A DNA stretch of 64,000 nt, from assembly GCA_026075535.2 (NCBI GenBank), contig AP026543.1:2232001-2296000 (forward strand). The letters are read 5' to 3'. A program made the position numbers and the translations under genes. Below, in pieces: positions 45,554-56,340 of this stretch; the stretch's first letter is position 1; each line of letters opens with the position of its first letter. Below the pieces are notes generated by a model. The model searched no databases. It saw only the letters and a list, made by a program, of their open reading frames with translations, and had not been told where the DNA came from. Source of the stretch: Tricholoma matsutake (Eukaryota > Basidiomycota > Agaricomycetes > Agaricales > Tricholomataceae).

Positions 45554-48230
45554 ATGAATCTCGGTGATGACGATCTTCGGCTTTCTTGCGTTATCGAAGG
45601 CGAAACCGAGGTGTTTCCAATTGATATCGAAGGGTCATCATGGCGCAATCCTAAGCTCACGGTAGGCTACCTGAAGGAGAAAATACAAGAGAAGCGAAAA
45701 GATGGTTCATTAGCCGGCGTTGATGCCCACAGCCTAGTACTCTGGAAGGTGCGTGCTATCGAAGATTCGCGATCTCGGATTATATGGCTTACTTGTCATC
45801 TTTGCAGCCAAAAGAGGGGAATTCTATCCATCTGAAACCGAAACAGACTCTGCCCGGCCGTGTCGCGTCTATCAGGGAATCTGGGGAAGAACTAGACCCT
45901 GGGGATAGCGTTTTAACCGTCTTCCCAGACCAACCTCCCCTCGATCGTTTACATATTGTTGTACAGAAACAGGATACTGGTGAGTGACGGTGCTTTTCCA
46001 TGGTTGAATACTGCTGATAGTTTCTTGCCCCAAATCACTTACCGTTCTAATTGCCCTCACGACCCCGTTGTTTTTCCCATGGGCGATGACACCATTCCCC
46101 CTTTTGCTCCATATCTAATGACTTCGACTCCGCGGTGTTCTTGTTCGCCAACATTCATTATCTCGTTCACCTCAATCCGTCTTGTTACCTCCCGCCGTCT
46201 CGATGAACTCGTGCATATCGATTCCATCTCTTATGCCTAACAAACTGAACACGAATTCGCTCGCTGCTCCGAACCATCTCTCACTTCGCACTAATCCTCC
46301 TTGTCTCGCCATCTCTCTATGATCGTCCACATTTGCAAATTTGCAATGCTCCTCCCTGATCGCTCGATGCTATTATCTCTTTCCTCTTTCCTTCTTCCCA
46401 CCTCCCTCGTCTCGTCCGTTCCCTCTTCTCTACAAACAATCCTTCTCCAGAGAAATTTCGCCCAGAAAATCAAGGTTCTTATCCGGGAAAGCACCGTCAC
46501 TCGGCTTCAATGGATGACGAAAACGATGGTTGGCTTTCATAAGTTCTCTAAAGAATTTCGGCTAACGTACATGCTTTGTGGCATAGTGTCGAGCTCCAAC
46601 CAAGTACATCCACACAAGCGGGGTCGGAAAAAGATATCGCTAGGTTCACCTCCGCCAGATACAAGTTGAGTTAAAATCATCCTGCTGCATCCACTATTGT
46701 TGAACTATTCGCCAGGTCTATTTGCGCCTCGTCCTGAAACGGTGGCTGACCTTTATGCAAAGCTCAAAAAACATAAATACGTCCAAGCACATATAGATAA
46801 AACATGCAAATGCGACGCTTATGCAATTTAGGTTCGTGGCACGCCTGCTAGCGGAAAGACTACTCTAGCCAAGCTACTACATGCATATATACATGACAAT
46901 GAACCAGACATCGTTGTTGCTCGACTCGCTGCATGGAATCCAGAGAACAAGTTACCTGATGGGTGGCGCAGATGGCTAGCTGACAGCTGGGATGCGCAGA
47001 AGGGATCCTTTCTCATTGTTGACGAAGCTCAGTCGTCTTATTGGGATATGACGTTTTGGACGGACATCAAAGCCATCGGTCCAATCAATCATTTCCACCT
47101 GATCACATTTGCATCCTACGGAAGCAGTGGCGGTAGTGATTCTCTCATGATTCCTCATACACCTCATCAAGCCCAAGTTGTGGGCTTACATGCGATCGAC
47201 CCAGGGGATGGCATATCAGTAGGGCTTCTTCTTACCCAAGAAGAGTTTTATGACTTCGTCGAGAAGAGGTTTGGTCGAAACCGTTTCTCCCCTGAGTTCC
47301 TGGAATCGATTTACGAGTTGACTACTGGTCATGTCGGTGCCTGCGAGGATGTACTTGAAGTTATACAAGCGCATGACGTAACTCTACTTATACTCACAAT
47401 GAATCACAAACTTATTCTATCCCCAACAGTCGTATCGATCACGAAGGTTCAGTGAACAATATACGTCCGAGATCTTTACAACCCAAGTCGATGTGGGCAC
47501 TCTTTTTTTCAGCTTGGCGGGTAAGTCCATATTCTCGAGAGGACTGCCGAAGGTAGAGTATCTCCAAGAAGCTGCGCTTGCCAAACTCTTCAGAGAAGTT
47601 GCCCGCCGTGGTGAAATAGAAGTCATTGTTCCGCCTACTTTCAGCTCGAAAAAGATGGACCCCACAATTTCGCTGGCTCACAAAAATGGCTGGCTTTACA
47701 GCGAGCAGCTGAAACCCTCACGGGCCATCCTTCATTATACTTTTGCCTCACCCCTCCATCAGCGATATGTGGAATGGATCCTATTTGGTATGCCTACGAA
47801 CGGAACAATCAAAGAGAAGAAGGTCGTTGACTTTGCCATTGCCGTCATTCGTAAATTCTCACCACTCAACCTGGAGGCACCACGACGCCTTGGAACCTCT
47901 GTTCAAAGAATCCCTGAAGCCCAATTCCAAGACGAATTCTACCGCGCTTGCTCAGATCATACAAAGAACTGTGTTGCATCATTTCCTGAATTTGGTAACA
48001 AGCAAGGCCGGATCGACTTCTTTATCCCCTCAAAGAAGTGGGGGGTAGAGCTTCTACGAGACGGCAATCGCATTGCATCACACTCCAAACGATTCACAAA
48101 AGGGGAATATGGCAAATGGATAAAAGAGAAAAAGATGGTGGACTATATTATTCTCGACTTTCGCTCACAACGGCTGCCAAGAAATGACCATAAATGTAGG
48201 CTCCATTTCTCTGTCCTTGCATCCTATTGA
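45554..48230 (+). CDS. Crinkler-type protein: header, P-loop NTPase, PD-(D/E)XK nuclease (7 exons)
   Basis: Member of the eukaryotic Crinkler (CR) class, proposed to act in conflict or host interaction with a nuclease end. Proposed exons: 45554-45748, 45808-45979, 46475-46528, 46587-46664, 46716-46780, 46832-47377 and 47430-48230; phases agree throughout, giving 1,911 nt (636 residues). The N-terminus is the ubiquitin-like header (LSCVIEGETEVFPIDI, LVLWK). The NTPase has Walker A GTPASGKTT (exon 6) and Walker B FLIVDEAQ. The C-terminus has GRIDFFI and GVELLRDG, then DYIILDF, a REase-fold pattern. Introns are 51-59 nt except intron 2 (495 nt, pyrimidine-rich), which makes exon 3 the weakest call. 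No stop or frameshift was seen, so it looks intact. No signal peptide was seen. Confidence 0.8.
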
Positions 48231-48639
48231 CCGCTTCTGCAGCTTTCAAGAACCTCTACTATGTTGTATACAAGATGGGTCTGAAGGAAGTTTCCATTTA
48301 TGATGATAAACGCAACCTGCTAGATAAATTTTGCCTTGTCCATCACCATTGATTAGCCTTGTAAACAATCATTAGAAACCCTACTGGTACCTGTGTTATC
48401 CACAGAAACAACATGTTAGATAATGACATTTTGTGACTTCAGGTGCCAAAGATAGAAAAAAAATCATGCCCAACTATATTAGCCTGTTTCCAAGTCTGGC
48501 AGAAACTGGCCCTGTTGATTCAGCCAATGTTGTTTAAGTGTGGTGGAATGAAATGTGGGCAAGCCATCAAAGACCCCACCCAGATCCTGTCTGCCCACTT
48601 CTGCCCATGACTAGGGCTGCACACTGTACCATCTGACAG
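48231..48639. other. Crinkler 3' flank
   Basis: No gene recognised. The left border of a minus-strand LTR piece follows near 48640. Confidence 0.4.
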
Positions 48640-49000
48640 GTATTATAAGGGCAACCTCAGCCTCTAGCAAAGGGAAATCTGAAGTTAGAATTATACTACA
48701 TATTACAGGGATTGGAGGTGCACCTAGCAAAGGGAAATCTGAAGTGAAAACTCTGAGGGCCCCTTTGCCAATGCCCTGTATATGTGAAGACTGCAAAAAT
48801 CAATTAATAATCTAAAAATAGAAAAGGTGGAGATAGGCAGATCAAGGCCACTGAATGACATCATACCAAGGGGTAGATGTTGGAAGGGGTGCTCTGCCTC
48901 TAAATCTAAAACTGTCAACATGCACAAATGTGATGGAAAGGGAAATTAGTAATAAAATAAGGAAAAATGAAGAATAGAAGGAAATGAAGTGAGGAAAAAT
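48640..49000 (-). repeat. Chromovirus-type LTR piece
   Basis: The reverse complement matches 12380-12690, including AGAGGCAGAGCACCCCTTCC and CATCTACCCCTTGGTATGAT. The LTR 5' end is replaced on the right by the SINE-like array at 49001. Confidence 0.7.
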
Positions 49001-49262
49001 ACAGTAATTTACAGTGCCCCACGTGTCCTAGCGGACTCCGCGCAGACTGTGTGGAGTCCGAGCTAGTCCATGCGGAGTCCGACCACCTGGTGACTAAAAT
49101 GGAAATTCCCACCCTTGTGCACGTGGAGTCCAACCCAGTCCGCACAGAGTCTGACCCAGTCTGCACAGAGTCCGACCCAGTCCGCACAGAGTCCGACCCA
49201 GTCCGCACAGAGTCCGACCCAGTCCACACAGAGTCCGACCCAGTCCGCACAGAGCTAGTCTG
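49001..49262 (-). repeat. SINE-like repeat with 21-bp array, locus 2
   Basis: The plus strand begins CAGTAATTTACAGTGCCCCA, then GGACTCC-type blocks, then about five tandem 21-bp units (GTCCGCACAGAGTCCGACCC type, 49130-49250). Units differ mostly by C/T and G/A changes. No tRNA-like head is seen on the right side. Confidence 0.65.
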
Positions 49263-49365
49263 TGTGAAGTCTAAGCTAGTACAAGTTAACATCAGTGAAA
49301 CATGACTATCATAGACATATGTAAAGAATAAACCAGTGATACACTATAAGTAATAGAGATTTGTA

Positions 49366-51623
49366 CTACTCCTGCTCACTATCATTATCTCCATCACTAT
49401 CATCACCACTGTCACTAACCTTCTGTTGTTTCCTTTCAAGAACCATCTGGGTATGGTAAAACAACATTGTATGCAAAAACCAATTGAAATTCCCCACTGT
49501 CATCTTTCTCAATATTGATTCAAACCCACCAAGCCATGCATTGAGTTGTTCACATGCCTGTGTATTGAATGCACATTTGTAGTATGGCTGCCCTTCATTA
49601 TTGTAGTCCAGAATGACCAAATTTGGAGCTGAGCCATCCAAAGGAGCTGGATTGCACCACTTCCTGCACAAATAATCACTTTTTGATGGTTGGTGTAATG
49701 ATATGAGTCGACAATAAATCGGCTTGTTTTAGCCCATGATTCCCAGCTACCATCAGCAATACTATGGCTCAGCACCACACAGGCTTTGTCAATGCATATA
49801 TAATCAGGGCATGATTCTTCTGTTGGATATACTGTCTCCAAAAAGTGCATAATATTAGTGGGTGATTCCGATTTCGCAAATTTTGCCCAAGCAATGACAA
49901 CTCCACATGGTGCACATATTGTTTCAACACAGTAAAAGTGGCGTGGCATGAAGTAGGTTGCATACTGCACATCAGGTGCTGGTTGGTCATGAGGTTGTCC
50001 AATTGAGTCTTGAGCAGGTTGCCATGGTAGATTTTCACCAGGCCTATGCAGCATCCTTCGAAAGCCAGACAGCTGTTTGCAAGAATGGTTACTGAGATAT
50101 CTCTTCCACATTTCCTCATGATCTTGACATGCATTTGTCCCATGAACTTTCTGGTTTTCACATCCTCGAACATGGCATGTGGCCCCATGTTGTTGTTCAT
50201 GCAGAGCACAAAAAACCCCACCTCTTGCATTTGCCAACTCTGCAGTGCAGTCATCATATGCACAATGCTAATTATCAAAAAAATATTATAAGTGATCAAT
50301 TTGTATTTGCCAGTAGATGTTCCATACCGGGGGTCCAAAGACAATTCCATCAACAACAGCCATTGTCACATCTCGAGCAGTTGAATCCTCCACTTCCATT
50401 CTTTGTCCAGCTGATGAACCCTGTTGCAAATTATCACCTGCACTCTGTGATACAGGTATATTATTGCTTTCAAGAGTTGCAGTTGGATCACTGATGGCAG
50501 TGAGATCAGATGTTTGTCTGTATGGATGAGTGCAATCTGAGCAGTGGTGGTCTTTGGCTGCCAGAATAATTCCATCTTGTCCCAGAGATAAGAATGCCTC
50601 CCTGGTCACTTCATCAATTGCTAAGCCATCACAAAGTGTGAGATCAGTTCCATATGGAGAAGCAACTGTCTGAATAGACTCCTGAACAAATGCTTGCCAG
50701 ACCTGGCAGCGTGTCACCCCCTTGAAATTGACAGTTTGATGCTTTTTAAAGCTGTTATTCCAATATTCTGCATATGCTGAAGCTGATGCATGGAAATTGT
50801 AGATGCCATTCAAGACACCATGAGAAAATGCCCAGTCCACCCATACATTCTGACCTATCTTGAGGTATCGGGCAGAATTCAGATAAACCCTGCTATATTG
50901 ATGTGCCTCCCCAACTTCAATTGCCCGTTCATGGTCTGCTGAATATTTGGTCTTGCAGGTTAAGCATTCCCCAGTCAAAACAAAAACATTTTCATGTATT
51001 ACTGAACTCTTGATCAGTGTAACTCAAGGAATATCCCGTGTTCGGATGGCCTGGTGTAGTGCCCTTGAATTGCAATTTGCTGTTTCACATTCCATTGAGT
51101 TGGGACAAAGAACATGTACTGGCTGGATCAATTTATGGGATATGGGTTGTAGTTTCTTTCGCAGATGTCCACATGCATTGTATGGATGCAAATTCAAAAG
51201 TTTTGCAGCTGCATCAAGCTTGAGGCTGAGTGCAGTAATTTCTTGTTCAGCATCCATGTTTTTGTCAACCTCCTTCATCTTCAAAGGCCTTTGCTGATTG
51301 TTATCCATATTTTCTTTGATTGCCTGTGCAAGACCCTTGATCCAACCTGATGCCATGACACAATTTTCTCCTTCACATTGAATGTATTGCTGCCGGGCAT
51401 GGAGATTCAACAACTCAGGATTTTCAGTCAATGAAAACAATAGGACAAGCACTGCTGATAGTGATGTTTTAGAGCTGAAGTGTTGGCTGATAAATTGACT
51501 GAAGACTTTGAATGTGATATTTGGGAAAGGATCCTCTCCTGCGGGCATTGCAGAGGCAATAGGAATAAATGCTGACAAAACCACCCAAGTCCAGATGTGC
51601 CAGAGTACAAGATTTATGGCCAA
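49366..51623 (-). pseudogene. KDZ-transposon-associated cysteine-cluster protein (CxC5/CxC6 type)
   Basis: A protein class reported with KDZ DNA transposons that expanded in Agaricomycetes. The minus strand encodes an N-terminal helical part, then Cys/His clusters (QCEGENC, LCPNSMECETANC, LTCKTKYSADH, HHCSDC, HCAYDDC, FCALH, CHVRGCENQ). A nuclease-like segment follows with CVETICAPCGVVIAWAKFAK, DYICIDKACVV and RFIVDSYHYTNH, then CRKWCNPAPLDGSAPN and EQLNAWLGGFESIL. A 64-nt intron lies near 50327-50264. Breaks: TGA at 51024-51026 where Arg is expected and a 1-bp loss in the A-run near 49700. The start is uncertain; the 51623 end may include intron. No TET/JBP gene lies nearby. Confidence 0.75.
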
Positions 51624-51736
51624 TACAAGGATTTTGGAAACCAGAGCCAGGATGTGGCTTATAATCCAAGTTGATACTATCCAAGTACTGCAAAGAGATC
51701 ATATAATTATTGATCATTTTGGTTTATCATCCCTAC

Positions 51737-54466
51737 TTACTGGGCCTTTTTGCTGGTATTCTTTTTTTTATGCACCCTTTCCTTCCCCTTCCCCTTTCCC
51801 ATTTCCATTTCCTTTTCCATCTTCTTTTCCTTCCTCTTTTCCTTTCCTTTCTCTTTTTCCATCTCTTTTGCTTTTCCCTTCCCCTTTTTCTTCTTTTTCA
51901 CCAATTTCCCATCCTCATCCTCATCCTCAAACTCCAAGGGCCCACCATTCAACAGCCAAGTATTCAAATCAGTGAAGGTATATGAAATCTTCTTGAACCC
52001 CCAAATGCCAATGTCTTCCTCATCAGTCTCCTCCTCCAACCACGCCACCATCTGTGGATAAGCAGCTACCTTTGTGAAATATTGACAATAGTGAGAATGG
52101 AAATATGATTTGGAGACGAAAATTTCAATGAGGTCAGTTTTCATTGGTCGCTTGATTTCCCAAGTCCCATTCGCCACCATGTCATTAACAGTATGACTGG
52201 CAACAAGAAATGCCTTGTACTTTTGATATGCAATCTTGAGTGACACATCACCAGTACCTATCAGGTTGGAGGGAATATCAAGGATGCAAATAAGCTGCGA
52301 CTTGAACATGTCGACTGTGGGGGCCATACGTCCAACATATGGAGGGGGTTCTGAGGTTGATGCAGACAAAGGACCCTGAGATGCTGAAGAAATCGGTTCA
52401 TCGTCAGTCTAATTTAATGGTGAGAAGAAGATTTTCAAATCAAGAATAAAATCTCACAATCAGTAACCTCAAACGAAATTGATTATTGATAACTTTCCAC
52501 TCAGCACTATCATTATCTGCCACTGCTGTGTTGTATCGTCCTTTAACAGCCCAAAAATCATCCTCATAGACAAAAATCCGCTGATTTTTCTCTAAAAATC
52601 CCAAAATAAATTTATCCACCAAATATTTATTTTAATTAATGACTTACTGGAAACAGGAGAATATTGAATGCCAAGTTTCTTCAAAACTGGCCCCAAGGTT
52701 GGTGTTACATGATGGCTAAGGGTCATGTATGGCTCAGAAGTATCAGGGTTACCATGTGATCAGAACACAAAAACTTTCCTATTATTCTAGGTTATTATAC
52801 TTGGGTATGATGATATTAATAAAGAAGAATTCACCAGTAGTTGGGGAAATATCCCCCTCATATTCGATATGATCAGCAATGTTGTACACATTACCTTGGG
52901 CACACCCACATAGAATTCCCCCTGTTATGTGAGAGGCACCCTGAAGTTCATGGCGCGAGGGGGTGCCAGGTGGACTGGCCATGACGATGTTGGTGTGAGC
53001 ATCAGGGGCGGTCGCAGCAGTTGGTGCACCTTGGTTTCCTGGAAGGGTGGTGGTGGCAGTTTTGTTATCAGTAGCGGTAGGTTCAATCCCCTCATTAACA
53101 GTGGGAGTAGTGGGAATGGCAGTAGGCGTGGCAGGGAGGGTGGGGCTGCCGTCATTAGTGTCCTTATTTGTAGAGGCCACCACCGCGATGGTAGAGGTGG
53201 CAAGGGTGAGGGGGGGTCCATTGTTGGCATCCTCGATTGTAGAGGTTGCTGCCACGGTGGTAGAGGCAGTGGCAAAGGTGGGGCCATGGTTGTTGGTGTC
53301 TTCGTTTGTAGAGGTCACTGCCATTGCAGCATTGGGGGCCCTGGTAGCGTCGTCATCGTTGCCTGTGCCCTCACCCTCACCCTCATTGTTGTCCTCGCCC
53401 TTGTCATCGTTGTCCTCACCCTTGCCATTGTTGCCCTTGTCCTTGCCATCCTTCTCGTCCCTGTTCTCACCGTCATCGTTATTGTCGTCCTCGTCATTGT
53501 CCTCACTGTCATCACTCCCACCGTTGCCAGTCCCCGAGGTGCTGTCATCGCTGCTGCTATGGCTGTCGTCCTGGTCCTGGTTTCTCTTCATGTTGCCCTC
53601 ACTGCTTTCATCGCTGTTGCTTGGGGAGCTGTCGTCGCTGTCGCTTTGGGAGTTGTCATCGCTGTCACTTTGGGAGCTGTCGGTCTCCTCCATAGATTTC
53701 CTGGCCATGTTTTTGCTGGATGCTGAGGCCACCATTGCCACGTCAGCACGGCGGAGATGGGTTGGCTTTGGGAGAGAGGGTGGAGCTGTGGGGGTGGAGG
53801 ATGTCGCCTTGGTATGCTCGGGGGGAGCTATAGTGATGCTGCTTGCCTCTAGCACAGCAGCACTCCTAGTAATATAGAAAAGAAGTGAATAAAAGAAGAA
53901 GAAAAAAGAATAAAAAAAAAGAGAAACATACCTAGTGACGTGAGACAGATAGAAAAGAAATGAATAAAACAAGAAAAAAAAGAAGAAAAAAAGATAAAAC
54001 ATACCTGGTTGCATGAGACAGATAGAAAAGAAGTGAGTAAAACAAGAAAAAAGATGAAAAAAAAAGAGAAAACATACCTGGTGACATGAGACAGGAGAGC
54101 GGCAGCCGCATCCTCCTGTGCTCGCATCATCAAAGTTTTCCTGTGAAAAAAGGGGGGGAAAGGGTAAGGGGAGAGGCTGGAGATGGAGCGGGCAGCTTAC
54201 CTTGCCTTTGTACCCCTCTTCCCCTGTCCTCCCTTCTCCTTCTCCTTCTCCTTCTCCTCCTTTCCTCTGCTTTTCCTCTTCTCTCCTTTCTTCTTCCCTT
54301 TCCTCCCCTTCAGCACATCTGTTTCATCGTCACTACTGGTGATCTTTTTTTTTTCCGCTTTGGCAGCCCCCACATCAGCCGATGATGTGGCGCATTTGAA
54401 GCTGCACAGATTGTCCCATTTGTGGCCGCTACGGGTGGTGGGGACGGTCGAGCGAGTATTGAACAT
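51737..54466 (-). CDS. Multi-exon low-complexity protein with triplicated intron, function unknown
   Basis: Exon 1 from ATG 54466 encodes MFNTRSTVPTTRSGHKWDN and then a Lys/Glu-rich run (to about 54200). Later exons have HVTR, a long Ser/Asp/Asn/Gly acidic stretch (about 53700-53320), Thr/Ala/Pro-rich sequence, and ILCGCAQGNVYNI with EGDISPTTGEFFF (about 52920-52830). Further exons give FILGFLEKNQRIFVYEDDFW (52610-52550), then IEIFVSKSYFHSHYCQYFTK, MVAWLEEETD and YTFTDLNTWLLNGG before a Lys-rich tail to 51737. I do not recognise the family. The charged tracts suggest a nuclear protein. It lies head-to-tail upstream of the KDZ-associated gene and may belong to the same mobile cluster. Exon joins are approximate. 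Confidence 0.5.
53866..54077 (-). repeat. Tandem triplicated intron units
   Basis: On the minus strand, three units each start with a GTATGTTT donor (54077, 54004, 53931; spacing exactly 73 bp) and end with a pyrimidine-rich CAG or TAG acceptor. At unit borders the sequence reads CCAG|GTATG and CTAG|GTATG, the form of a recursive splice site. The unit also carries a copy of the preceding exon end (CTGTCTCATGTCACCAG). Confidence 0.8.
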
Positions 54467-54595
54467 TGATCTTGAGGCTTTGGGGTTGTGTCGATGTCAT
54501 GGTGATGTGGTTGCAGCTGAGGTTGATGTTGATTGTGGCTATACGTTCTCACAGTTCTACGGTGACATAATGCAATTGTTTGCTTGTTTGACAAT

Positions 54596-54950
54596 GGGTC
54601 TGTGGTGTAGTGGTTAATTGCTGCTATTTATGCTTGGTGATAAGGCTTGGAGTTTGATTCTCCTTTACTACATAATTTTTCCGTAGCCTCTGCTATGCAT
54701 CCATGGACTCAACTCGGATGACTCAGACATGTATCCATCTGAGTCCGAGTAAATTGATGTTGCTCGGACAAAGTCCATGCACACTCCAAGTAAAGGTGCA
54801 AAAACAGCTCAGACTCCACAAAAGTCCATGCGGAGTCCGAGCAACTGCTATACAGGACATTTGAGCCAAATGAGTGAATGCCAGTCCATGCGGAGTCCAC
54901 CAAATTCCGCGTGGACTGGCTCAGAATACGTGGGGCACAGTAAAGACCTC
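54596..54950 (+). repeat. SINE-like repeat with tRNA-like head, locus 3
   Basis: The head at 54600-54675 has A-box-like TGGTGTAGTGG and a T-arm GGAG/TTTGATT/CTCC (B-box with TTTGA for TTCGA). An array of GTCCATGCGGAGTCCGAG-type units follows (54715-54910), then the tail GTGGGGCACAGTAAAGACC. The tRNA-like part lacks a convincing acceptor stem, so I do not call it a tRNA gene. Confidence 0.5.
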
Positions 54951-55027
54951 GAAAAATATAGGACGAACATAAAAAATAGGAGAAACACACAGGGCACCCC
55001 CCCAAGTCCCCCCTTAGTCCCCTTACA
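54951..55027 (-). repeat. Chromovirus-type LTR 5' end
   Basis: The reverse complement begins TGTAAGGGGACTAAGG and contains GTGCCCTGTGTGTTTCTCCT, as at 12320-12375. The LTR is interrupted by the SINE-like repeat on its left. Confidence 0.7.
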
Positions 55028-55687
55028 GGTATGGCCATACAATTGACAGGCATCAGATGGGTACAGCTCAACTGTCCACTGTGCACATGGTTTGGTAAGT
55101 AGAACTCCAATGGCTACAGGATGGGTATGGATGCGACTGTTGGATGGTCATGTACAGTAGATAGAATGCAATAAAAGAAGACAAAAATATAGGATTGACT
55201 ATCTACATATTACACTATGTAGGGCTGCAGTAGCCTTTGCATGAGCCAGATGTAAGCATTTTTCAACAAGCATTAAAATATGGATGGTATTGGCATTAAG
55301 GCTTGCATGGCAAAGAGAAATGGTGTCCTGACCACCTGATAAGACCCACTCAACTGCAACAGCAGAACCTAGATGTGAAGATGACATGTTAAAATTTTGT
55401 AAATATGCTAGAATGACACAGACTCACCAGGTATACATAAAATGTCACAAGCAAGGTGAAACAAGTTTGGGAACTGAGCGTAAGGGCAAGACCCTGCAGC
55501 AACAAGAGGAGACTCAATCAGAGAGAGAAGGGGCACTAAAGCATGGCCAGTGTATTGCTATAAGCAGAGGAAATCCTAATAATAATGAACTAAAGAAGGG
55601 TCACTACTCCAACTGTCCAAGATAAGGCTGTAGTCAAATGATAACAAAGCTAGAGTAATGTAATGGAAAGGAATATAGGAATGAGTC
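55028..55687. other. Gene-free stretch
   Basis: No coding signal or known repeat recognised. Confidence 0.4.
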
Positions 55688-56005
55688 CATGACTGCAGTA
55701 ATTTACACTGCCCCATATGTTCTGCATGGATCCATGTGGAATGTGTGTACCTCCAGTAATTTACACTGCCCCATATGTTCCGCATGGATCCATGTGGACT
55801 GTGTGGACGCCATGTGGAGTCCAACCATCTGGTGACCAAAATGAAAAATTACACCCCTTTTGCTGCGGAGTCCACCCCAGTCCACCCCAGTCCATGCAGA
55901 GTCCACATAAGTCCATGCAGAGTCCACATAAGTCCATGCAGAGTCCACATAAGTCCATGCAGAGTCCACATAAGTCCATGCAGAGTCCACATTAGTCTGT
56001 GCTGA
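55688..56005 (-). repeat. SINE-like repeat with 21-bp array, locus 4
   Basis: GCAGTAATTTACACTGCCCC occurs twice (about 55694 and 55755), each followed by ATATGTTC and GCATGGATCCATGTGGA. Then come AGTCCACCCC units and five near-identical 21-bp units GTCCATGCAGAGTCCACATA+A (55885-55995). No tRNA-like head is seen. Confidence 0.65.
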
Positions 56006-56340
56006 GTCTGCACTTGTAAGGGTCATTGTATAAACACTACTGACTAGCTTACAGATACAAGGATCAACTACATGTCACTATCATCGATTCATCATCAGTG
56101 TCATATGATATGCACACTTTTTTGCCCTTCTTGGGCTTAGGTTCCTTCCCCTTGCTTCCCTTTCTCATTCTTCTTTTCAGTTGTTTTTGGCTCAGTTTTC
56201 TTCTTCTTGGCTTTTGTAGCCTCATTGTCAACTGGCTTTTGTAGCCTCATCATCAACTGTTGAGATGGCATGCTTACAGCCAGCAGGAGTCATTGTGTCA
56301 TTGGTAGCAGTACACAATTAAGATCAAATAAAATTTATTA
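56006..56340 (-). other. Lys-rich coding-like scrap, no gene called
   Basis: Minus-strand frames near 56220-56110 read ATKAKKKKTEPKTTEKK, interrupted by stops. It resembles the charged tail of a transposon-associated protein, but nothing else supports a gene. Confidence 0.3.

Noticed and set aside
49130..49260. Possible CRISPR-like array of 21-bp repeats
   Set aside because: Units abut without unique spacers and drift by transitions; it is a minisatellite in a eukaryotic repeat.
49366..51623. TET/JBP oxygenase partner near the KDZ-associated gene
   Set aside because: I looked for the HxD...H dioxygenase pattern in neighbouring frames and found none.
52929..53877. Two long overlapping plus-strand frames (265 and 276 codons)
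   Set aside because: They are antisense to an acidic low-complexity exon; their Val/Leu/Ser-rich repeats mirror GAC/GAT and GTG/GTC repeats.
54600..54680. tRNA gene
   Set aside because: A-box and T-arm are recognisable, but no acceptor stem or clean anticodon arm could be drawn; treated as a SINE-like head. The same applies to 10083-10172 and 57702-57782.
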